Positions 37,064 to 44,618 of a stretch of DNA of 64,000 nt are shown one piece after another. The position numbers were made by a program, and so were the translations under genes. The notes under the pieces were generated by a model. The model was given only the letters and a program-made list of their open reading frames with translations. It was not told the DNA's origin and ran no database searches. This stretch comes from Enteractinococcus helveticum (GTDB lineage: Bacteria; Actinomycetota; Actinomycetes; Actinomycetales; Micrococcaceae), in the NCBI RefSeq assembly GCF_001657475.1, contig NZ_LXEY01000019.1, positions 167,573 to 231,572 on the forward strand. Direction: 5' to 3'. Every line of letters starts with the position of its first letter. Positions within the stretch are counted from its first letter, which is position 1.

Positions 37064-37420
37064 AACTGGCGTCTTCGGCCAGGGCAAGATCGCCGTTGTC
37101 GGCGGCTACATCGTCCATTCCCCTCAACTACATAGGTTGCGCCAGGACGGATTTCTATCGGGCTCCACTGGGTCGCAGGGGACCGGCTAGCCCATTTGAT
37201 GGCGTCGTCTAAGGCACCGACCGAAACAGCTTTTATTCGGTCATAGCGATGACGAATCACCACATGCCACAAGGACATCTCACGGGTCCTGGGCGAGGAG
37301 GATACAACCCTCCTGTGACCTTAATTCTACGAAGATTGCTGCAGCCTTGTTGTGGGGGGCCTAGCTTTAGTTTGCGCCGCGGGATATGCTCCCAGAAACA
37401 TCTGAGTCGGCTCAAGAGAA
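37064..37420. other. intergenic stretch without a convincing gene
   Basis: A minus-strand frame (37048-37278) begins MSLWHVVIRHRYDRIKAVSV and looks protein-like for about 50 residues (WASRSPATQWSPIEIRPGA) before turning into Arg-rich sequence. It could be the relic of a gene, but there is no ribosome binding site or homology I can name. Weak promoter-like sequence may lie near 37370-37400 for the downstream lipoprotein gene. Confidence 0.3.
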
Positions 37421-38050
37421 ATGATGAGTGACGTGCGGTTTTGGTTAAGGTCTTGGACTGGTCTCGCGCTTACGGGTCTATTGCTTTCGTCCATCGTGTT
37501 GTCGGGATGTGCTGACGACACTGCAAGCGGCTTAGCTAAGGCCGATGAGACTCCGGAGTTCGAAGGTCCGTGGGCCTCAGAATTTACTGCCGAATATCGA
37601 TACACTGATTCGGATTTTGTTCATTCTGTGCTCGCCGATGGAAAGATCACTGACGAAGAACTCGCGGAAACCCGTGAAAGGTTTACCCAATGTCTCACGG
37701 AGTACGGGCATACCGACATCATCTTTGAGCCTGATGGAAGTCTTCAATTCGACACATCAACAGCTCAGGATCCTGCCTCCGTGGATGAGCAGATGGATGA
37801 GTGTTCGGAGATCTCGGGCGAGGCCGCCATCGGTGCGCTGCATTCGTGGATACGTCGCAATCCACAGAACCTGGATGAGGACACCATCATGGCGGACTGC
37901 CTGGTGCGCAAGGGTGTCGTCGACGCATCATATAGCGCTAGCGACTATGCCGACGACGGTCCTGCCGCAGATTTCCCGTTTCACGACGTGATCACTGGCG
38001 AGACGGCGTTCCGGGAGTGTAATGCTGATCCGCTGGGTCTATTTGAGTAA
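37421..38050 (+). CDS. secreted lipoprotein, unknown function
   Basis: 209 residues. Signal peptide with hydrophobic core LALTGLLLSSIVL and lipobox LSGC (Cys about residue 30). The mature protein is acidic and has four cysteines (in FTQCLTEYG, MDECSEIS, MADCLVRKG and RECNAD) that could form two disulfides. Second ATG at 37424 is an equally possible start. No recognised domain; the position gives no functional hint. Confidence 0.7.
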   Translation: MMSDVRFWLRSWTGLALTGLLLSSIVLSGCADDTASGLAKADETPEFEGPWASEFTAEYRYTDSDFVHSVLADGKITDEELAETRERFTQCLTEYGHTDIIFEPDGSLQFDTSTAQDPASVDEQMDECSEISGEAAIGALHSWIRRNPQNLDEDTIMADCLVRKGVVDASYSASDYADDGPAADFPFHDVITGETAFRECNADPLGLFE

Positions 38051-38104
38051 AAGTAGTGCATCATTGATGTAAGAGGGTCGCGCTGGGTCACGTTGTTCAG
38101 CAGA

Positions 38105-38842
38105 TTAGCCAGTGGTTAACAACAGCCAGCCACCGGCTACGAGGCACGCCGCGGTGATCAGCCAGAAGATGCCAACCCACAAGCCAGCTGGCATTCGGGT
38201 GAGTCGCGCCAGCTGATCGGCGTCGCTATCGCTGCGACCGCGCTTGCGTCGTCGGCTGCGTTGTAGATCTACGACGGCGCGCGGTGCGATGAAGAGGAGC
38301 CCCCACACCATCACGTAGGCGGCAATGGAAATCACGGTGCCCGAGGCAAGCCAGCTCAGGGCGGCGACGCCAACGCCGGTGACCAGTACGACCCACAGGC
38401 CGTAGAAGTTGCGGATAAACAGCAACATCAAGGCGCACAGTAAAACTAGTGCCCACAGGGTTCCTGCGGCAAAGCCTTGGCCAAGCAGCCATGCTCCGGC
38501 CAAGCCGACGACGGCTGGGGCAGGATACCCGGCCAGCAGGGTGGCGATCATGCCGGGGCCGGTGGGTTTGCCGCGCGAAAGCGTAAGACCTGAAGTGTCA
38601 GAGTGCAGTCGGATGCCACGCAGTTTGCGCCCGACCAGCACAGAAACGATCGCGTGGCCGGCTTCGTGGAGCAGCGTAGCTAAGTGTCGGACAAGTCGGT
38701 AGCCCAGCGGCGACCAGGTCACCACGAGCGCGATGGCGCCAATGATTAATACCCACAGTTGTGGCAGGGGCTGTTGGACGCTGGTGGCACGGTCCCATAT
38801 CTCAAGTAGCACCCACCCACATATAGCAGAAGCACCTGACAA
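38105..38842 (-). CDS. M50-type intramembrane metallopeptidase family protein
   Basis: 245 residues, about six hydrophobic segments. Zinc motif HEAGHAIVSVLVG (HExxH) sits in a membrane-embedded position after the second helix, as in M50B (SpoIVFB-like) proteins. The substrate is unknown; typical roles are site-2 cleavage of anti-sigma factors. It ends near 38105 and its 5' end is 6 bp from the epimerase-like gene stop, same strand. Confidence 0.8.
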   Translation of the reverse strand: MSGASAICGWVLLEIWDRATSVQQPLPQLWVLIIGAIALVVTWSPLGYRLVRHLATLLHEAGHAIVSVLVGRKLRGIRLHSDTSGLTLSRGKPTGPGMIATLLAGYPAPAVVGLAGAWLLGQGFAAGTLWALVLLCALMLLFIRNFYGLWVVLVTGVGVAALSWLASGTVISIAAYVMVWGLLFIAPRAVVDLQRSRRRKRGRSDSDADQLARLTRMPAGLWVGIFWLITAACLVAGGWLLLTTG

Positions 38843-38848
38843 TAACGC

Positions 38849-39814
38849 CTAGGAAGACTGTGGCAGATTGCCGTGGGCAGCCTGCTGGATTATCGTCTCC
38901 CAATCCGTGGGGTGCAGACCTAGGGCCTGGGTGGTTGCCGAGGAATCGATGACCCAGGGGTTGGCGAACTGATAGGAAATTGAGTGTAGTTCGCGCAGCA
39001 TTGGACTGACTTTGGCTAACAGTCTCAACAGCGGCTGTGGCATTGCGGTAACTTTTGGCACCGGCCGGTTCAGTGCTCGGGCAAGGTCGCCGGTGAGTTC
39101 TCGCTGGGTCACCGGCGGATTGGTGGGTGCGAACCAGATACGGCCATGGGCGTCGTCGCGCGCAGCCACGGTGGCCAAGATTGCTGCGACGTCGTCGATA
39201 TTGGTCCAAGAGTGTGGTTGGTCTGCGCTGCCGATGACGCGAACGGTGCGACCAGCAGCAATGGTCGGGATGTTTCGTGTTGCGTGGCCATTGTCGCCAA
39301 GTTCGGGGCCGATGAAGTCTGACGCGCGCACGACCACCGCCCGCAGTGCGCCGGATTGATGGGCTTGGAGGGTCTCACGATCCATTCGGCCACGGATGTC
39401 GCCTTTGGTGTCCTGTGGCTCCTCTGCGGTGTCAGGAGTAATGGGCGCGTGATGGCGCATTGGCCCGTACATATAGAGATTCGAAAGGGTGACCAGTACT
39501 GTGCCGGTGGCTCGGGCAGTGTGCATAAGCGCTCGGTGCAGGGGTGGCCATTCTTGTGCCCATCGGGTGTACGCGGTGGGATTCATGCAGTTATACATGG
39601 CTGCGGCACCGTCAACGAGAGCGGTCAGGGCGTTACTGTCGGTGGCATCGAGTGGTACGCGATGAACTCCGGCGACCTCGTGCCCGGTCCCTGTACGGCT
39701 TGCCAGGATGACGTGGTGGCCTTGAGCTTGCAGGTATTTGGCGGTTGCCCGCCCTGCGGGACCTGCGCCAATGACGACGTGTTTGGTAGCAGCTGATGGG
39801 GGTGGAATCGTCAT
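38849..39814 (-). CDS. NAD(P)-dependent epimerase/dehydratase-like oxidoreductase
   Basis: 321 residues. N-terminal Rossmann motif VVIGAGPAGRATAK (GxGxxG), SNLYMYGP in place of the SDR catalytic YxxxK region, and HSWTNIDDVAAILA. An atypical extended SDR, reaction unknown. The ATG at 39814 has AAGGAG 5 nt upstream; an earlier start at 39868 lies inside the promoter. The promoter is well defined: -35 TTGAAT, 17 bp, -10 CATACT, flanked by the two operator copies of the divergent TetR regulator, so repression by it is expected. Confidence 0.8.
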   Translation of the reverse strand: MTIPPPSAATKHVVIGAGPAGRATAKYLQAQGHHVILASRTGTGHEVAGVHRVPLDATDSNALTALVDGAAAMYNCMNPTAYTRWAQEWPPLHRALMHTARATGTVLVTLSNLYMYGPMRHHAPITPDTAEEPQDTKGDIRGRMDRETLQAHQSGALRAVVVRASDFIGPELGDNGHATRNIPTIAAGRTVRVIGSADQPHSWTNIDDVAAILATVAARDDAHGRIWFAPTNPPVTQRELTGDLARALNRPVPKVTAMPQPLLRLLAKVSPMLRELHSISYQFANPWVIDSSATTQALGLHPTDWETIIQQAAHGNLPQSS

Positions 39815-39836
39815 GGGAACTCCTTGAAAACGAATG

Positions 39837-39851
39837 GAGAGCGCTGCTCTC
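39837..39851. promoter_or_regulatory. TetR operator copy 1
   Basis: GAGAGC-GCT-GCTCTC, a perfect 6-bp-arm palindrome just downstream of the -10 (CATACT) of the epimerase-like gene promoter. Matches copy 2 at 12 of 15 positions. Confidence 0.65.
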
Positions 39852-39885
39852 GAAGTACAGTATGGCACCTCAAAGCATGAGATTC

Positions 39886-39900
39886 AAGAGCGGTGCTCAC
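39886..39900. promoter_or_regulatory. TetR operator copy 2
   Basis: AAGAGC-GGT-GCTCAC, sharing AGAGCG-TGCTC with copy 1. It overlaps the -35 (TTGAAT) of the epimerase-like gene and lies about 40 bp before the tetR start, so one regulator could control both directions. Confidence 0.6.
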
Positions 39901-39937
39901 AATTGTGACCGGCGATCTTTTTGTTCATAATGGAACC

Positions 39938-40651
39938 ATGGCTGACTCAGAATCTAAACCCGGTCGCACGGCACGAGCGATTGCCCACGATGAGATGCAG
40001 CGACGCATTTTAGATGCCGCCCGAAAACAACTCACCACGGTTGGCCCAGCACAATTGTCCTTGCGAGCGATTGCACGTGAACTGGGTGTCGTCTCATCGG
40101 CGATCTACCGGTACGTTGCCAGTCGCGATGAGCTCATCACACGACTCATCTTGGACAGTTTCACGACCCTTGCCGATACGGTTGCCACGGCGTGCTCGCA
40201 GGCTAAGGCTGACCCGACGGTGCAGTTCAGTACGTGGGCCTCCACGTTGCGAGCGTGGGCGCTGGAGCATCCTTACGATTGGGCGTTGATCTACGGGGTG
40301 CCCATTGCCGGTTATGCCGCGCCAAGTGACACCCTTGATCCTGCGCGGCGAGTCAATGATCCGGTGCTCGCGCTCTACGGGCAGCTTGAACCAAATCTGC
40401 AAGTCGGGCAGACAGTGGATGCCTCTGAGGCAGCGCTGCGGCCGCTGCGGGCCATGCTCGAGGAGCACTATGCCTCAGGTCCCGGGACCGCGGGCGTGGC
40501 CACGGCAATGATGTGGGCCTGGTCGAGCGTGCACGGGTTTATCAATTTGGAACTCGGCGGCCATTTTCAAGGCTCGGCCTCCGAAACTACACCAGTCTTT
40601 GCGGCGATCGTGGACCAATTGGCCCACCAACTGGTGGGGTCCGCCGAATAG
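39938..40651 (+). CDS. TetR/AcrR-family regulator
   Basis: 237 residues. N-terminal HTH: LRAIARELGVVSSAIYRYVASRDELITRLI. The C-terminal half (AWALEHPYDWALIYGVPIAGYAAP ... MMWAWSSVHGFINLELGGHF) matches the TetR_C WHG-type ligand domain. The ATG at 39938 is 6 nt after -10 CATAAT; an in-frame start at 39893 is within the operator region. Divergent from the epimerase-like gene; convergent with the hydrolase gene. Confidence 0.88.
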   Translation: MADSESKPGRTARAIAHDEMQRRILDAARKQLTTVGPAQLSLRAIARELGVVSSAIYRYVASRDELITRLILDSFTTLADTVATACSQAKADPTVQFSTWASTLRAWALEHPYDWALIYGVPIAGYAAPSDTLDPARRVNDPVLALYGQLEPNLQVGQTVDASEAALRPLRAMLEEHYASGPGTAGVATAMMWAWSSVHGFINLELGGHFQGSASETTPVFAAIVDQLAHQLVGSAE

Positions 40652-40660
40652 CTTGTAGCC

Positions 40661-41587
40661 TCAGGCTGCTTCCTGGTGCTCGGTTCTCTGGTGCAACCAT
40701 GTCACCGCAAGGTTCGCCACGGCCTGCGGAGCGTCGTCGGTAATGAAATGCGCGGCGTCGTCGAGGTAGGCGAATTCAACGTGATCAGCGTAGCGGTCTG
40801 GGTTTGGGCAAATGGTTTTCATGAGTTCTTCGGTGGTGGGGTGATCCTGCCTGCCGTAGACAACCAGTGTTGGCACGGTGAGCCGACGACGACGGTAAGT
40901 GCCGCGGAGGATGCGCAACGCTTCGGGGAAGATCATTTTGCGAGTCAGTGGTCTCACTGCGGCATCGATTTGCGGGCGCTGCAGTGGCGCCAGGTAAGCT
41001 GCTGCGATGTCATCTGAGACGGGGTGGGCCATGTATCGGGCCGAGAACGTATCCCTAAGGGAAGCGCCTGGGCGGTGCCAGATCAGGCCGGGTAAGTGTT
41101 GGAATGCCGGGGCGAGCTTGGGATGGAATTTCGCAAACGCCGGGAACACTGCCAATTGGATTGCTGAACGTACACGGGCGGGATATTCATAACTGAGCTG
41201 TATTGCACTAATGACGCCCATGTCATGTGAAATCAGATGCGCGGAGCCAATGCCCAGTGCGTTGAACAAGCCTAAGAGATCGCGCATGCGGGTCTGATGT
41301 TCAATATAGGGGTCATCAGCAACCGTCCATCCCGCGCCCCGCAGGTCAGGGCAGAAGACTTGAAATCCCTGGGCTGCGATGACCGGTGCAATGTTGCGCC
41401 ACTGCCACCAGTGCTGCGGGAATCCGTGCAACATGATGACCGGTTCGCCTTCTCCGATGACTGCCACATGCGTATGTAATCCGGGGGTGTCAACGAGGAA
41501 ATGTTCGAATCCGGCAGCCTCGGGCAGTGGGGGCGACCAGGCGTTCGTGTCAGCCGGATGGATAGATTTACCCTGTGGAATGGCCAT
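40661..41587 (-). CDS. alpha/beta hydrolase, epoxide hydrolase-like
   Basis: 308 residues. HGFPQHWWQWRNIAP (HGxP oxyanion motif), nucleophile elbow SHDMGV with aspartate rather than serine, as in epoxide hydrolases and haloalkane dehalogenases, a helical cap, and the closing catalytic His in DDAAHFITDD. The ATG at 41587 has AAGAGG upstream. A 20-bp palindrome covers its promoter region. Confidence 0.85.
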   Translation of the reverse strand: MAIPQGKSIHPADTNAWSPPLPEAAGFEHFLVDTPGLHTHVAVIGEGEPVIMLHGFPQHWWQWRNIAPVIAAQGFQVFCPDLRGAGWTVADDPYIEHQTRMRDLLGLFNALGIGSAHLISHDMGVISAIQLSYEYPARVRSAIQLAVFPAFAKFHPKLAPAFQHLPGLIWHRPGASLRDTFSARYMAHPVSDDIAAAYLAPLQRPQIDAAVRPLTRKMIFPEALRILRGTYRRRRLTVPTLVVYGRQDHPTTEELMKTICPNPDRYADHVEFAYLDDAAHFITDDAPQAVANLAVTWLHQRTEHQEAA

Positions 41588-41607
41588 GACGAGCCTCTTA
41601 AATCTCA

Positions 41608-41627
41608 AATACTACTTTTATAGTATT
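41608..41627. promoter_or_regulatory. palindromic operator candidate at the hydrolase promoter
   Basis: AATACTA-CTTTTA-TAGTATT: perfect 7-bp arms, 6-bp spacer, ending 21 bp before the hydrolase start codon. On the minus strand it contains TATAAA/TACTAT, so the symmetric site probably overlaps the -10. It differs from the TetR sites at 39837 and 39886, implying another regulator. Confidence 0.5.
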
Positions 41628-41928
41628 CCCGTGTCGACGGCGTCGTCAACGACTTTAAATAGCGCTACCACCGGAAGCCGTGATGCCCGAATGACAGGTC
41701 AAAATGGCCAGGCACTGAGGATGGTTTCACGGCTTCGGTGAACAAAGTATTCGAGGTAAATGCTCGGCTGTTGGCCTGAGCATGCCATACTCCAGCCACG
41801 GTGACCTTGAGCCGCCGTCTGACTCCTACTGTCAAGGGCACCTTGTGCTGCGGGACCACCGTCTGAGCCTTGAGACCACGGTGTGCACGCGAGTAAAATG
41901 AGGAGACCGTGACAAGGGGGTCTAGGTT
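41628..41928. other. intergenic stretch, no gene supported
   Basis: Holds a loose inverted repeat (CCGGAAGCCGTGA near 41671 against TCACGGCTTCGG near 41727) and, just before the next gene, a possible 7-codon reading frame (GTG 41909 to TGA 41930-41932) with its own GAGGAG and a stop overlapping the next ATG. -10-like TAAAAT at 41893-41898. Nothing else seen. Confidence 0.3.
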
Positions 41929-42861
41929 ATGAGGGTCTTATTAGCAGGTGCTACCGGAGCGATTGGCCGTCAGTTGGTGCCGCAGTTACAAGCGGCCGGA
42001 CACATCGTCATCGGACTGGCGCGAACGGTTCGTGGAACAATGGGCTCGACTGCGCTCGCCGTGGATGCGCTGGATCGCGACGCGGTCATGCGAGCGGTGG
42101 ACGAAACCGAGCCGGACGCGATTATCAATATGCTCACGGCCATTCCCGAGCGGATTAATCCCAAGCGCATGGATGCGGACTTTGTCCAGACCAACCGGTT
42201 GCGCATCGCCGGCACCGAGAATCTCCGGTATGCGGCGCAACGTGCTGGCGTCTCGCATTTTATTTCACAAAGTATTGCCTTTGGATATGAACCTCGCAGC
42301 ACAGTCTTGGCCGATGAAAAAGCAGCACTGTGGAGAGATCCACCGAAACCTTTCGCCACCGTTTTAGAGGGCATCAAGCGCCTGGAAGCAACCACTCGAG
42401 CGGCTCACGGAACGGTATTGCGATTCGGCCACCTCTACGGTCCGGGCACAAGCTATTCTCCGCAGGGTTGGTTCTTCCGAGAGGTTCAACAAGGCGAAAT
42501 GCCGATGATCGGCGACGGGCGAGCCACTTTTTCGTTCATTCATGCCCAAGACGCTGCCTCAGCAGTCGTTGCAGCTTTGGCGGCCAAAGAGTCCGGGATT
42601 TATAACATTGTCGACGACGATCCGGCCGAAGTGCGTGAATGGTTGCCACTGCTGGCCGAAATGATGGGTGCGCCATCACCCAAACATGTTTCCCCACTGC
42701 TGGCGGGTTTTGCCGTGGGAACCTGGGGGATCGCCTTTATGACCAGGTTGCGTGGAGCGGCCAACACCAAAGCCAAAGTCGAGCTACAGTGGCAGCCCAA
42801 ATACCCATCGTGGCGCGACGGATTTGCCGATGAACTCGCCCATGCCGGAATCGCGCACTGA
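41929..42861 (+). CDS. NAD-dependent epimerase/dehydratase family protein
   Basis: 310 residues, extended SDR fold. Rossmann motif LLAGATGAIGRQL at the N-terminus, FGHLYGPGTSY substrate region and IHAQDAASAVVAAL. The usual YxxxK is not obvious, so the reaction is uncertain. SD AAGGGGG lies 8-9 nt before the ATG. The next gene (histidine kinase) starts 62 bp downstream with its own promoter. Confidence 0.78.
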   Translation: MRVLLAGATGAIGRQLVPQLQAAGHIVIGLARTVRGTMGSTALAVDALDRDAVMRAVDETEPDAIINMLTAIPERINPKRMDADFVQTNRLRIAGTENLRYAAQRAGVSHFISQSIAFGYEPRSTVLADEKAALWRDPPKPFATVLEGIKRLEATTRAAHGTVLRFGHLYGPGTSYSPQGWFFREVQQGEMPMIGDGRATFSFIHAQDAASAVVAALAAKESGIYNIVDDDPAEVREWLPLLAEMMGAPSPKHVSPLLAGFAVGTWGIAFMTRLRGAANTKAKVELQWQPKYPSWRDGFADELAHAGIAH

Positions 42862-42923
42862 CGCTTCCAGTAGCAAGGGGGTAGATGCCTGAGCCGATGC
42901 GCTGGGCGGGGTAGATTATTCTC

Positions 42924-44618
42924 ATGATCACCAGCTCCCGCCCAGCTCAGCAGCGGAAACCTGGCACCTTTCAACTGCGCATCTGGCGGCAGCGGATCGC
43001 CAACCTGGCGCCAAAGACTCTGGCCCTGCTGCTGCAGGGTATTTTTTGCGCCGTCGTCCTAGTGCCCGTCGTACTGTTGTGGTTTTCACACCGCGAGGGT
43101 ATCCGAATCCCCGAACTGACGGCCGGTATCGCGCTGCTGTTGGTACCCACCGTGCTTGTGGCCCTGACCCCAGTTGCTATGGTGCACCAACTGCGCTGGC
43201 CCAGCCTGCTGCTGCCGCTAACAGATTTAGCAGGCCTGGGTGTGATTCGCTGGGCAACCCTGCCCGACGGCGCCCAACTGTCCAGCTTGGCGCTTGCCCC
43301 AGCGCTCTGGTTGGTTGCGCAATACCGCATGCGTGGCGTCCTGCTGGGAACGATTGCCATTCTGCTCACCATCTCGCTGCCATCACTGGCGGCCGACACA
43401 GTACTGAGCGTGGCAGATTTTGCCCGCTTCGCCGTCCTACCCATCACCTTTTTGATCGTTGCAGCCCTTGTGTTGATCCTCTTTGCCCGGCTGTCACATC
43501 AGCATAAGGAACTCAAACGCCAAGACCGCCTGCTCAAAGGCGTCATCAACCACCTCAATGTCGGAGTATTGGTTATGGACGCCCAAGGCAATGACGTCAT
43601 GGCCAATCCAGCCCAGCGCTACATTCACGGTCTCGTGTCGCCAGAGGGAAACCCGGATCCCACCGAAGCCGGCCACCTGATCTATGACATCGACGGAGCA
43701 TCCATCCCACTGCAGCACCGCCCGGCCAGGCGGGTTATCCGGGGTGAGAGTTTCGATGACGTCCTGATCGTGGCCGGTTCGCCAACCGATGAGCAACGCG
43801 TCTTGGAAGTGACCTCGCGCATCATCGCCAGCCCCGACGACGGCGTAGAATCCCGCATTCTAATCTTTGACGACATCAGCGACGCCTACCACGAACAACG
43901 AGCACAACAAGACATCATCGCCACGGTCTCACATGAACTGCGCACCCCGCTGACATCAATTCTTGGCTATACCGACTTTGCCATCGAGACCCTCCACAAC
44001 GTGGCCGAAGACGACCGACGAGAGCTGGAAGTATTCTTGACCGTCATCGAACGCAACGCCGAAAAACTCCTCGCCAGAGTTGAAGACCTCCTGCTGCAGC
44101 AACAGTCACGCTACGGAAACCTCAAACTCAATAAACAACTCCTCTGCCTGTCGGCGCTGGCCCGAGAGGCTGTGCAAGCGCAACAGGCGCTCGCCGTGGA
44201 ACGTAACATCAGTCTGGAACTAGATACGGTTCACGAGCCCATCATCCGAGCAGACGCGCAACGAATCAACCAGGTCATGGATAACCTACTGTCGAATGCC
44301 CTGAAATTTACGCCACCCGGGGGCCGTGTTCAGGTGCGCGTTGATCGTGATGAAGGCGATGGCGTATCCGTTCCGGAAGCGATCTTTGCTGTCACCGACT
44401 CCGGGCCGGGCATGAGTCCCAAAGAACTCGAAAGCCTCTTCACCCCGTTTTATCGAACCCAATCCGCTGCAACCTCCACCCAAGGAACCGGGCTGGGCCT
44501 GTCCGTTTCCAAAGGCATTGTCGAAACCCACCACGGCAGCATTCAGGTGGACAGCACCGTCGGTGAAGGCTCCACATTTGTCGTACGTCTACCACTGCAT
44601 GAGGAATACACATCGTGA
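42924..44618 (+). CDS. membrane sensor histidine kinase with PAS domain
   Basis: 564 residues. About six N-terminal helices (residues ~30-200) without a large extracellular loop, a PAS domain (~205-315, LKGVINHLNVGVLVMDAQGN), a HisKA dimerisation helix with phospho-acceptor His337 in VSHELRTPLTSILGY, and a HATPase domain: N-box QVMDNLLSNALKFTPPGG, DSGPGM and GTGLGLSVSKGIV. Leaderless start: TAGATT 6 nt before the ATG. Its stop overlaps the glycosyltransferase start by 4 bp (42924-44618 / 44615), so the two are translated together. No DNA-binding response regulator is adjacent; a single-domain receiver lies just downstream on the opposite strand. Confidence 0.93.
   Translation: MITSSRPAQQRKPGTFQLRIWRQRIANLAPKTLALLLQGIFCAVVLVPVVLLWFSHREGIRIPELTAGIALLLVPTVLVALTPVAMVHQLRWPSLLLPLTDLAGLGVIRWATLPDGAQLSSLALAPALWLVAQYRMRGVLLGTIAILLTISLPSLAADTVLSVADFARFAVLPITFLIVAALVLILFARLSHQHKELKRQDRLLKGVINHLNVGVLVMDAQGNDVMANPAQRYIHGLVSPEGNPDPTEAGHLIYDIDGASIPLQHRPARRVIRGESFDDVLIVAGSPTDEQRVLEVTSRIIASPDDGVESRILIFDDISDAYHEQRAQQDIIATVSHELRTPLTSILGYTDFAIETLHNVAEDDRRELEVFLTVIERNAEKLLARVEDLLLQQQSRYGNLKLNKQLLCLSALAREAVQAQQALAVERNISLELDTVHEPIIRADAQRINQVMDNLLSNALKFTPPGGRVQVRVDRDEGDGVSVPEAIFAVTDSGPGMSPKELESLFTPFYRTQSAATSTQGTGLGLSVSKGIVETHHGSIQVDSTVGEGSTFVVRLPLHEEYTS

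Noticed and set aside
37048..37278. Minus-strand 76-residue frame
   Set aside because: First ~50 residues look protein-like, but no start signal, no family, and it overlaps the methylase end. Mentioned only in the intergenic entry.
41665..41859. Minus-strand 64-residue frame in the gap after the hydrolase
   Set aside because: No ribosome site and no recognisable domain.
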